The notes beneath the pieces were generated by a model that saw only the letters and a program-made list of their open reading frames with translations, did no database searches and was not told the origin of the DNA. From contig NC_070572.1 of assembly GCF_026914185.1 (NCBI RefSeq), positions 496,001 to 560,000 of the forward strand: a stretch of 64,000 nucleotides of DNA. The letters run 5' to 3'. Shown here in pieces: positions 55,328 to 64,000 of this stretch. Positions within the stretch are counted from its first letter, which is position 1; every line of letters begins with the position of its first letter. Source of the stretch: Puccinia triticina (Eukaryota; Basidiomycota; Pucciniomycetes; Pucciniales; Pucciniaceae). A program made the position numbers and the translations under genes.

Positions 55328-55663
55328 CAGTTGCACGCAGCATTCCACTGTACAAGGTTTTTGTCTGGTCCCAAATGTTGGGGTCCAAAACCTAAAAAAT
55401 ACAGTTTTTTCACATATTTTTGGGCGGCTGGGACATGGTATGGTGTCCTAGCTATGGTTTTACACCCACCAGACACTCCTCAAAGCACTGCATGACAGTT
55501 TCTGCCTTCATGTGCGGGTTTAGTGCCTAACCAGAAGGCATAAGTATGGGTTTAGGAGCCCATACATATGTACTTATGCCCGGTTAGAGTGCTGGACCCC
55601 CAACCCAGTTGTGGTTTCAATTTTTGCGGGTAGCTCTGTACAGTAGAATGTTGCGCGCAACTG
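55328..55663. mobile_element. Tc1/mariner-like MITE, uninterrupted copy
   Basis: 336 bp. Terminal inverted repeats: CAGTTGCACGCAGCATTCCA at the left and TAGAATGTTGCGCGCAACTG at the right. TA flanks both ends (55326-55327 and 55664-55665). It is the uninterrupted relative of 48590-49487 and supplies the empty site for the nested hAT-like MITE. Confidence 0.85.
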
Positions 55664-55665
55664 TA

Positions 55666-55984
55666 GATGTACCTTTGAATTGATATTAAATTATTATTCT
55701 CTGAATCAAAAGTAGGATAAGCCTAAATGTACTCCAAACTTGTACTAATTTTTGGCTTTGGGGGAGGTGGGTTAGGAAGATGGTACTCCAAAAAATCTGG
55801 AGGGCCTATTTTACTCTTAACTCCATGTTTGTTGGAGCACATGCCTCGGCACTCCAAAATACACCAAAATGGGATGCACTCCACCCTGATTTTGGCTTTG
55901 CACTCCAGTGTGCAAATATGAACCGGAGTGCCCACAGTAGTCATCAAGCAGGGCACACCCCACTTGATGACCAGCTAATGTGCA
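55666..55984. other. Intergenic spacer
   Basis: No coding signal. It contains GGAGTGC and GCACTCC words (55840-55930) similar to those at 63400-63480. Confidence 0.35.
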
Positions 55985-56850
55985 ACTCATCTCAATGAGC
56001 AGTACAGACCAGTCATTGAGAGGTGTGAGACCCCTCAATGGCTGGTACAGATCAGTCTTTGGGAGGTGTGAGACCTCGATGGCCGGTCCAACCGGTCATT
56101 GGGAGGTGAGAGATCAATGGCCGGCACGCGACCGGTCATCGTACTGCGGAGCCCCCCTGATGACCCCTCGATGGCCGGTCCGACCGGTCATCAAGAGGTG
56201 TGAGACCCCTCGATGACCGGTACAGACCGGCTTCGAGCAGATACTCCTCCTCTCCAATGACTGGTCTGTGGCGGTCATCGGGAGGAGTCATAGCTCTCGA
56301 TGACCGGTCTGTGCAGTCATTGAGGGAGGTAACACCTCTTGATGACCGGAACAGCCCGGCATTGAGGAGGTTCATACCTCTCGATGGCTGGTCTGTACCG
56401 GTCATCGAGGGGACTCCACAGTACATTACCCCTCGATGGTCGGTCTGACCGGTCATTGAGGGCTCTCTCACCTCCCGATGACCGGTCGGACCGGCCATTG
56501 AGGGGTCTCACACCTCTTGATGACTGGTCGGACCAGCCATCGAGGGGTCTCATACCTCTCGATGACTGGTCGGACCGGCCATCGAGGGGTCTCATATCTC
56601 TCGATGACTGGTTGGACCGGCCATCGAGGGGTCTCATACCTCTCAATGGCCGGTCGGTACCGGTCATCGAGGGGACTCCGCAGTACAGTACACCTCGATG
56701 ACAGATCAGTGCCGGCCATTGAGGGGTCCCTCACCTCCCAATGAGCGGTCGGACCAGCCATCGAGGGGTCTCATACCTCTCGATGGCCGGTTGGTACCGG
56801 TCATCGAGGGGACTCCACAGTGCATTACCCCTCGATGGTTGTGTGAATCC
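55985..56850. repeat. Array of about 17 GATGACCGGT palindromes
   Basis: Units of about 50 bp each hold a hairpin of the form CTCGATGACCGGT-(3-6 nt)-ACCGGTCATCGAG. Spacers on the left read GAGAGGTGTGAGACCCCTC and on the right GAGGGGTCTCATACCTCTC, its reverse complement. GTACTGCGGAGCCCCC (56141) likewise recurs inverted near 56672. The array is therefore itself a large inverted repeat with its axis near 56.3-56.4 kb. Differences between units are mainly transitions that leave G-T pairs in the stems. The open frames crossing it are by-products of the repeat. Confidence 0.85.
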
Positions 56851-58118
56851 CCCCGATACCACTACAGATTGGCATCAAGACGAGATGGAGACCTCGGGGA
56901 GGATGCCTCTCCGGAACATGTCTCAATGACCCTGACTGGTCATCTTGAGGATTCAAGTTCTCAACCTGACCTGTAAACACTCGGATGAGTGTGTACAGGC
57001 CAGCATTGTGTCTGCCCAGGTGCAGGGCCCTGACAACCAAAAGTTTTGGTTTGAAGGATGTCAGGGCCCTGTGAGCTTGGTCGGAAACTTAAAGGGCTGG
57101 GGGGGAGCTGTTTGTCCCCCCAGGGGATCTGGTTTTGTCCACCCCCTCCCTGAAGGCCCCCTATTTCATTTGAGTAGGCCCCTTCTTGATTTCAAAAAAC
57201 AAAAATTCCAAACCCAAACAAAACTTTAACAATTTAAACTTTAAACTCACACAAAACAAGAAAATTTAACTTTGAACTCACACAACACAAAAAAAATTAA
57301 ACTTTGAACTCACACAAAACAAAAAACATTTGAACACAATCAAAACACACAAAAACATAAAATAAACTCACACAAAAACAATAATTATATAAACTCAAAC
57401 AAACCATAAACTCTGTACATACTGAAAAAAAACTTAAACTTTTTAAAATTAAGGAACACAAATTTCAAACTTTTAATTTCTTCTGCCTGCAATTTCAATG
57501 AAATGCAGCATGAACCCATGAAGTCAGTTTCTGTGAAACTGTGGTTTTAATAAACTTGGATTTTAAAACTTTGTTCATAGAGGCCTTAAATTTAGCTCCA
57601 AAGTTTAGTAAAATTCAATTGTGAACCCCTCCTAGTGACAACAATTGGCTTATACTATACTCTAAAATAACCGGGCCTTTCTGTTATTGTATATACTAAT
57701 AACTGTACTAGTATTGGCCCGTATAGTACCCTGTTTTTTTTTCTGAAACAAAAAAATACAGGTATAATAACTTTTTTCACCCCTGGTTACCGTGATAACG
57801 CACTCAATCAGGTGTAGACATAAGTCAATGACATGTGAGCTCCTGATGATTGTACAGGAAAAACATGTCACCTACCTTTTCATTGCGGTAATAGCACAGG
57901 CTTATTTAGGAATGCTGTGTAGCTCTTTTTCAGTTGAGAGATTTTTCTGTGGCTGCAGACGTGGTTGTTTGTTCCCTTCAACTATTTCACAATCTGTCAG
58001 CAGCCTTATGTGGCTTTGTGAGGATTTTCCCCTCTCAGGGGAATTTGCTGAGGCCTGAAAGGCTTTGGGTGCTCTGATCCCCAAGCCCAAGAAATAGATA
58101 GATTTTTATCCCTACTAA
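56851..58118. other. Repeat-derived spacer
   Basis: 57070-57560 is a third copy of the solo-LTR-like family (CCACCCCCTCCCTGAAGG, GTAGGCCCC, AATAAACTTGGAT). It contains an AC-rich tandem repeat at 57230-57330. 57600-57635 is a right end of the GGGGGGTTCACA MITE family (ATTGTGAACCCCTCC). No gene. Confidence 0.45.
57230..57330. repeat. AACTTTGAACTCACACAAAA tandem repeat
   Basis: Three to four diverged copies of a unit of about 30 bp (CTTTGAACTCACACAAAAC), followed by further ACTCACACAAAA words up to about 57400. Confidence 0.75.
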
Positions 58119-58121
58119 GGG

Positions 58122-59565
58122 CCTGTACCATAGCTTTCCACGGATTAGGAGCTCGGATTCCAAGCCCCCAAAAATACCGGTTTGTTGGGATTAATTTCCC
58201 TGCATGGTTTCCCCGAGTTCAAAATACAAGCTGTCCAAAATTTGTACCACAGGACCGCAGATTAATCAACAACTCCTCTGTACACCCCAGGCGCACGAGC
58301 ACGTCTGGAGACGGGCTGATTCTCCCGTCTCAGGCCAGGACCTCCCCCACAACGACATACGGCCAAGCTACGGGCCCCGTGCCAGGCCCCATGACGGCTC
58401 CGTGGAGCCGTCATCCACCCCCTCACATATTTCGCCGTCTGAATCCAACGTCAGAAGAAGCAAGCAGCTGATGTTACTCAGCTGCTTGCAGCACATCAAC
58501 CAAACGGGCCGGCCAATATATACATCACATTTCTGAAACCAATACACACCATATGTACAGCATTCTACTTCAACTACCATGTGTGGCCGTCTTAGGCAAG
58601 ATAAAGCTTGCAAAAATCTCACATGATTTGTCTGCTTGCTCGCGGAAGCGGCACACAAAGTGTAGCACACAATGCCACCAATAAATACAACAGAGAGTGG
58701 GTTGTTAATTGTGCACATATCAGGGATAGGAAAGCAATCTGCCCGGACAAACATAATACAAAAAAAGCTAGTATAGACACAAATGAAACAGAAAGAAAAG
58801 AGAAACAGAAGTTTTATGTACAGGGGGGATGAAACAGGGACACAAGTCAAACAGAAACACAGAAAGAAAAGAGAAATATGTACAGGAGGGGGGGGTTAAA
58901 CAGTCCAGGAACATGAGAGTGGACGCTTAGCGGGTTGCAGTGCCAGAAGCAAGAGCAGCAACTGCAGTTTTTTCCGCAAGAATGGCCATCTTTGCCATGA
59001 CTTTGAGCTCAGTGGGGGGCCAAATGCTGTCTGCATCCAGCTGAGAGAAGAAGGTATCTCCTGTGGCCAAAGGACCAAGCTCTATTTATGCAAACTGACC
59101 ACCTGCCACTCGCGGAGATGAACAGTTTGGCCTCTTGGCGACACTGTGACAATGCAAACAAGGACCATTGCTGAAACGCTAATCCGCAACCCATATCAAA
59201 TTTACTTTGAACTCCAGCGCTCATCATCCATGTCCATGCACACTGTGGAGGGGCTGTGTCATGAAGCCATGCCTGTGGTGGGGTGGTATTCTTGCTGGGG
59301 CAAGTATGGGCAATGAAGTTTTGGACAGTGGGTGGGCACTGTATTGCAACACTGTTGTAATGTGGTAAGATTGCCGGCTCATCAATGGCAATTTATGCCC
59401 AACGGGGATAGAAGGTCTGTTTGTGGGAGGCTGGCCTGGCCCTGTCAGTGGATGGCTTTTGGCCGTCTTGCCTGATGGGGACTGATAGTTGCCGTACCTG
59501 CGGCGGTTTGATTTCTAGTTTTTTCCTTGGGCGGTTTGACAACAAACTTTGAAATTTCTGCAACC
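58122..59565. other. Interior spacer, no supported gene
   Basis: The open frames on both strands show no motifs. 58720-58900 is A-rich with two copies of AGAAAGAAAAGAGAAA. 58860-59230 has a plus/minus overlap of open frames without support. Confidence 0.4.
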
Positions 59566-59569
59566 GTGG

Positions 59570-60420
59570 TGAACCGGTACTGACTGGTCAGCCAGAGCAG
59601 TACACACTGGCCATTGGGAGCAATGTATTCCCCTCAATGGTAGGTCCATTTGATCATCAAGAGCTCCCCTCAATCACCAAGAACTCCTGTTGATCATCAA
59701 AAGCTCCCCTGGATGTCCTTTTGGTCATCAAGAGGAGTATGTACTCCTCCAGATAGCCAGAATGATCAGGTTATCCAGGGAATTTATTACTCCTCTTGAT
59801 GACCACAGGATTAATCACTGTCCTCAATGATGACTGGATTGTTCCGGTCATTGGGAGGAGTGCATATTCCCTTGATGACCAGAGCAAACCGCTCATCAAG
59901 AGGAGTATCTACTCCTCAAGATGACCGGTTTGTTGCGGTCATTGAGGGAGTATGCACTCCTACAAATGACTGGTTCATTCTGGTCATCAAGGGAGTGTGA
60001 ACTCCTCCCAATGACCGGAACAAACTGCTCATCAAGAGGAAGATGTAATCCTTAAGATGACCGGAAATAACCGGTCATCTTGAAGAATAGAAAATCCTCT
60101 TGATGACCAATTTGTTCCAGTCATTGGGAGGAGTACATCTTCCTCTCAATGACTGATTTGTTCCAGTCATCAAGAGGAGTGCATACTCCCCTGATGACCA
60201 GAACAAACCGGTCGTCTTGAGGATTACATCTTCCTCTCAATGACCAGCTTGTTCCAGTCATCTTGGGAAACTCCTCTCAATGACCGGAACAAACTGGTCA
60301 TTGAGAATTGGGCAAGTGACTATTGATGGCCGGTACAGACCAGGCATCATGGGAGGAGTGCACTCCTATCAATGAACGGTCTCCGCCAGCCATTGCAAAT
60401 GAAAAACCTCCTGACCAGCC
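59570..60420. repeat. Second array of GATGACC-type hairpins
   Basis: About fifteen diverged units alternate two palindromes: GATGACCGG-NNN-CCGGTCATC-type stems and GGAGT-NNNN-ACTCC-type spacers (for example AAGAGGAGTATCTACTCCTC near 59900). The units are more diverged than in 55985-56850 and are AT-richer, with AACAAA loops. Arrays of this family occur only in the last 9 kb of the window. Confidence 0.75.
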
Positions 60421-60458
60421 ATTGGTGGAGTGTGTATTGAACAAGTGAAAAGAAAGGT

Positions 60459-60517
60459 CTGAGTGAGGTGGGTATTGAACCCACAGCCTTGTGTACTGTG
60501 AGAGTCAAACTCACATA

Positions 60518-60556
<39 letters not shown>

Positions 60557-60562
60557 CACTAT
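60459..60562 (-). repeat. tRNA-like segment (SINE head or tRNA pseudogene)
   Basis: On the minus strand TTAGCTCAATGGTTAGAGC matches a pol III A box and D-arm (GCTC..GAGC stem). GTGGGTTCAATACCCAC forms a perfect T-arm (B box GGTTCAATACC, 60471-60481). Between them is a long variable-arm-like stem GTGAG..CTCAC. The acceptor stem pairs poorly and the anticodon loop is unclear, so it is a degenerate tRNA or a tRNA-derived SINE rather than a working tRNA gene. It overlaps the outer end of the giant palindrome. Confidence 0.5.
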
Positions 60563-62408
60563 GAAAAAAACTCGAGAAACTGGTGTCAGTTGACATGCCA
60601 GATCCAGGCTGATACAATGCCACATACCTGAGTTTGTCCAGCTTTATTCCTGGTTGAATCCATGTAATTTTATGGATTAGCTCAGCCTAAGCAGTATGTT
60701 CAGACTCTGCTTAGAGCATTCGCATTCGTTCGCTAAGTTTTCGGGTTAAATAAGCCCGGGTTTGTGGGCAGGTAGCTGACGAGGTGGGCAAACGCATTCG
60801 TTCGGTCAGTTTCAGGTCAGTTTCAGGCTAAAGTGAGCTGAAATGAGTCGCAGACCGCCCTAGCCTGAGGCTAGATTTCAGGTTAAGGCTCGCTAAATTT
60901 AGCTGACCTTAGCCTGAAATCAAACCTGAGGCTTGTTGACCCGGGGTTAGCCCGGACCGATGCGATTGCCGCTCGGGTTAAGTTGCCCAAAATCGTCAAC
61001 TTAACCCGACGAATGCGAATGCTCTTAGCCACACCAGCCACCACACTAACTTTGTGCACAGTTAGTGTGGAGCTGCTCAGCTGGCACAGCAGTAGCACCT
61101 AAATACATGCAGGCACCCTTTCAAGCGGGAGGCATCCCTCCCTCCGACAGACGAGGCCGCATACACCCACCCGCGTGGACCAGGAGGAATCCCTCCCGGT
61201 CAACAACATAACACGACCCGGAGGAATCCCTCCTGCCCTGGTCAACAAGGCAAGATAACAGTTGACCGGGCGGAATCCCTCCCGGTCGACAGTTATGTAC
61301 AATTGTCTGGACTGGGAGGACTCCCTCCCGGTCGACAACATCACACAACAGTCGACCGGGTAGAATCCCTCCCGGTCGACAACATAGCACAACTGTCGAC
61401 CGGGCGGAATCCCTCCCGGTTGACAGTTATGTACAACTGTCTGGCTGGGCGGAATCCCTCCCGGTCGACAACATCATACAGCTGTCGACCGGGCGGAATC
61501 CCTCCCAGTCGACAACATAGCACAACTGTCGACCGGGCGGAATCCCTCCCGCTTGACAGTTATGAACAACTGTCTGGCTGGGAGGACGCCCTCCCGGTCG
61601 ACAACATCATACAGCTGTCGACCGGGCGGAATCCCTCCCGGTTGACAGTTATGTACAACTGTCTGGCTGGGAGGACTCCCTCCCGGTCGACAACATCACA
61701 CAACAGTCGACCGGGCGGAATCCCTCCCGGTCGACAAAATAGCACAACTGTCGACCGGGCGGACTCCCTCCCGGTCGATAACATAGCACAGAGACAGTTG
61801 TACATAACTGTCAACCGGGAGGGATTCCGCCCGGTCGACAGTTGTGCTATGTTGTCGACCGGGAGGGAGTCCGCCCGGTCAACAGTTGTGCTATGTTGTC
61901 GACCGGGAGGGATTCTACCCGGTTGACTGTTGTGTGATGTTGTCGACCGGGAGGGAGTCCTCCCAGTCCAGACAATTGTACATAACTGTCGACCGGGAGG
62001 GATTCCGCCCGGTCAACTGTTATCTTGCCTTGTTGACCAGGGCAGGAGGGATTCCTCCGGGTCGTGTTATGTTGTTGACCGGGAGGGATTCCTCCTGGTC
62101 CACGCGGGTGGGTGTATGCGGCCTCGTCTGTCGGAGGGAGGGATGCCTCCCGCTTGAAAGGGTGCCCGCATGTATTTAGGTGCTACTGCTGTGCCAGCTG
62201 AGCAGCTCCACACTAACTGTGCACAAAGTTAGTGTGGTGGCTGGTGTGGCTAAGCAGAGTCTGAACATACTGCTTAGCTCAAACTGCCAAGCAACTTCCG
62301 AAAAATTCCAGCAGGGATTCATTTTTTATGAGGCTTGTTTAAATGGAGACTGAACTCGAGTATGCCGCATGTCAACTGACAGGGGTTTCTCAAGTTTTTT
62401 TCATAGTG
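60557..62408. repeat. Giant composite palindrome (about 1.85 kb)
   Basis: The left arm starts CACTATGAAAAAAACTCGAG and the right arm ends CTCAAGTTTTTTTCATAGTG. Inner landmarks pair in inverted order: CAGTTAGTGTGGAGCTGC with its complement near 62205; CATACACCCACCCGCGTGG (61150) with CCACGCGGGTGGGTGTATG (62100); and a 61-bp exact match between 61371-61431 and 61803-61863. The axis lies near 61.6 kb. The core (61100-62160) is made of palindromic units GTCGACCGGGCGG-AATC-CCTCCCGGTCGAC joined by CAACATAGCACAACT-type spacers. The left arm also carries a 311-bp MITE absent from the right arm. Confidence 0.9.
60714..61024. mobile_element. Harbinger-like MITE in the palindrome's left arm
   Basis: 311 bp with inverted ends GAGCATTCGCATTCGTTCG and CGACGAATGCGAATGCTC, flanked by TTA (60711-60713 and 61025-61027). 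The opposite arm of the palindrome reads GGCTAAGCAGAG without the element, which is the empty site (CTGCTTAGCC in inverse). TTA duplication is typical of PIF/Harbinger elements. No ORF is present. The interior has many AGCCTGA/TCAGGCT complements. Confidence 0.88.
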
Positions 62409-62677
62409 AAGTACACATTGCTATGTTGCAGTTGAATACAGTAGATGTATGCTTATGATGATGTGTGATTTTGCCTCCAATGATGATTGGATGTGTAAGC
62501 AACAATGTGTTAAGCAGTGCTAGATTGACACTTCATCAGTGTGTATGCACTCCCCTAAATGACTGGCTTTTGCCGGCCATCAAGGTTGTAGTGATCTTCT
62601 CTTGATGGCCGGTAATTACTGTCATGTGTAGGGGAGTCAATACAAGGGTGTGAGGAGTGTATGTATCTTTGACCATG

Positions 62678-62680
<3 letters not shown>

Positions 62681-62713
<33 letters not shown>
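62681..62713. repeat. Poly-G tract, about 33 bases
   Basis: An uninterrupted G homopolymer. Its exact length is uncertain in most sequencing chemistries. It produces a false poly-Pro frame on the minus strand. Confidence 0.9.
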
Positions 62714-62714
<1 letters not shown>

Positions 62715-63187
62715 AGGTGGAATCCAAGGTGGAAAAATAGGTCTGACCTATTTTTCCAATCTAAGGAAAACAGACCATTTCCCTTGGATTATGAGGATGC
62801 CAATTAGGTGCTATGGTACTCTGGATTCTAGGTCACTTGAGTTTAACAGAAAGTTGGGGATCCTGGGTGAGATCCTGGGAATCCGCGGGATATAGTACAG
62901 GCCCTAAGTAGTGGTACTGGCCACATCTGGCCAGTATTTGAGATTTTTTGTTTCTTCCTTCATTTGGTTATAGTGTTTTCCAGCAAAAATACCCTCATGC
63001 AATTGGATATAGTATTAAAAATCCATTATGGAAAATGGAAATATCAGTACCGTTATTGGACCAAAACAAATTCCATAGCAATACTATACATATCTGTATA
63101 GTAAAGGCCCATTGTTGCTAGTGAATCCACCTTACACTACTGCAGCCATGCAACAATGCACAGTAAAATTCTGCTACCTCATTTGGG

Positions 63188-63450
63188 CCAAGGGTGGAGG
63201 GGCAAAATGTGGATTGGGCCAAGGGTGGAGGGGCAAAATGTGGATCAAGCTGGCCATTTGGGAAGGGTCTGCCTTTTTCCACACCAAGAAATTCCCCTGC
63301 ACACACCAAAAAAGGTGCGCACTTGAGCATTTCTTGGAGTAAAAATAGTTCACTCCAAAAATATGTGGTTTATGGAGTAAACTATTTTCACTCCAGGAAA
63401 TATTGGAGTGCACTATTTTCACTCCAGGAAATATTGGAGTGCACAGAAGC
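63188..63450. repeat. Two short tandem duplications
   Basis: GGGCCAAGGGTGGAGGGG-type units of about 30 bp occur twice at 63186-63243. A unit of about 37 bp (ACTATTTTCACTCCAGG, then AAATATTGGAGTGC) occurs twice at about 63378-63445, with CTCC..GGAG self-complementarity. Confidence 0.8.
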
Positions 63451-64000
63451 GCACTCCAGAAACCCTTGCAGTGCACCCTGCCGCACTGCCCCCTTGATGG
63501 CCAGCGCAGAGCGGCCATCAATGGTTGTCATTGAGAGGGATGAGTCCCCCCAATGACCAGCATTGTGTGGCAATTGAGAACTCCTGGAAGACGTGGTCTT
63601 CTTGCACTCCATGGGTCTTGAAGTGCACAGACATGCACACCAAGTAATGTTGTGTGCACAGACTTGCACACCTTTTTGGTGTGCGCAGGGGAGTTTTTTG
63701 GTGTGCAAAAAGGGGGACCCTTTGGGAATCCATGGTTCACATGAGAAAGAAATGAGGCCCGTTCAGATTTTTACTTCTTCAAACTTGTTGCTCCATATGT
63801 ATACTTCATGTACTTTCATTTCATACCTGATACAGCTATAACAATACGTAATCACGTTGATTGGTTATTCAGTTGAGGTCAGTTTTTTTCCTATATACAC
63901 GCAGAAAACCACGGAGTTTGACAGGAAGCGAAAAAAGAGTCTTTTTGGATAAGCCACATTGGAGACAGAAGAACAAGATTAAAAGGTGGGGATAGATTGG

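Larger units (their letters stand above)
58119..62904. mobile_element. Second 4.8-kb interval with TIRs and TAA duplication
   Basis: The left end is GGGCCTGTACCATAGC and the reverse complement of the right end is GGGCCTGTACTATATC. Both are followed by a CGGATT word and both flanked by TAA (58116-58118 and 62905-62907). The termini resemble the unit at 50132-54930 in style (GGSCC start, TAA target, almost equal length) but the interiors differ. No transposase is seen. Contents are a hairpin array, a tRNA-like segment, a nested 311-bp MITE and a giant palindrome. Chance pairing of two unrelated ends cannot be excluded. Confidence 0.45.
62409..64000. other. Repeat-derived end of window, no supported gene
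   Basis: 62540-62620 is a single hairpin unit of the GATGGCCGGT family. 62681-62713 is a pure G tract. 63188-63241 and 63360-63450 are short tandem duplications (see separate entries). 63480-63560 has another weak hairpin unit (GATGGCCAGCG..CGGCCATC). The rest is AT-rich. Confidence 0.45.

Noticed and set aside
55985..56850. Resemblance to a CRISPR array (regular repeats with spacers)
   Set aside because: Spacers are themselves repeated and self-complementary, unit orientation flips mid-array, there are no cas genes, and the rest of the window is clearly eukaryotic.
56136..56976. Several 75-120 codon frames in the hairpin array
   Set aside because: Equally long frames on both strands come from repeat units lacking stops; no coding features.
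58204..58850. Plus and minus frames of 110-160 codons
   Set aside because: They overlap each other on opposite strands without domains, signal peptides or splice support.
60459..60562. Functional tRNA gene
   Set aside because: The acceptor stem pairs at only about half its positions and the anticodon loop cannot be placed with a U at position 33 and a closed stem at the same time.
61303..61926. 207-codon open frame and several antisense frames across the giant palindrome
   Set aside because: The translation only mirrors the DNA repeat (PGG, VDN and STGR words in shifting frames); no start context, domain or splice signals support it.
62536..62727. Poly-proline protein on the minus strand
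   Set aside because: It is created by the poly-G tract, whose length is probably unreliable.

Overview
The window looks like repeat-rich nuclear DNA of a basidiomycete fungus, most likely a rust (Pucciniales). The supporting signs are short introns with GT..AG borders, a fungal-type (FunK1) protein kinase, several small secreted proteins, extracellular Cu-type superoxide dismutase-like genes, and stacked Ty1/copia, Ty3/gypsy and MITE insertions. The assignment to rusts is an inference from gene content and element style; no species marker was seen.

Layout. 1-12.9 kb is the gene-bearing part: a single-exon secreted protein (1432-2166, +), a six-exon GPI-anchored SOD-like protein (4586-5944, +), a convergent four-exon SOD-like paralog (6849-7670, -), and a FunK1-type kinase (8853-11174, +). 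From 13.1 to 19.7 kb a partial copy of the second SOD-like gene (promoter, exon 1, part of intron 1) is split by a copia element with 635-bp LTRs and a 5-bp target duplication. A 470-bp hAT-like MITE is nested beside that element's pol stop. 19.7-24.6 kb is a second, truncated and degenerate copia. 24.6-30.8 kb is a defective gypsy with about 1.8-kb LTRs and a gag/protease remnant whose active site is lost. 30.8-36.6 kb holds the protease and pol of another gypsy on the minus strand, joined by a candidate -1 frameshift site, with a spliced gene-like ORF on the opposite strand just beyond pol. 36.6-44.5 kb is an almost pristine chromovirus-type gypsy (528-bp LTRs with 4 differences, one 1975-codon gag-pol).

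45.7-48.2 kb (-) is a five-exon gene for a predicted 716-residue secreted protein containing a tandemly duplicated intron-exon block. The remainder (48.2-64 kb) has no clearly intact gene. It holds nested mariner-like and hAT-like MITEs and two intervals of about 4.8 kb delimited by inverted repeats and TAA duplications. The first interval carries a broken methionyl-tRNA formyltransferase copy and splits an older MITE. The second contains hairpin arrays, a tRNA-like segment, a nested Harbinger-like MITE and a giant palindrome built of small palindromes.

Most notable for follow-up: the hairpin-of-hairpins arrays (55.99-56.85, 59.57-60.42 and 60.56-62.41 kb); the 4.8-kb TIR unit carrying an FMT fragment; the spliced ORF antisense to a gypsy element; and several internal empty-site controls that prove individual insertions.
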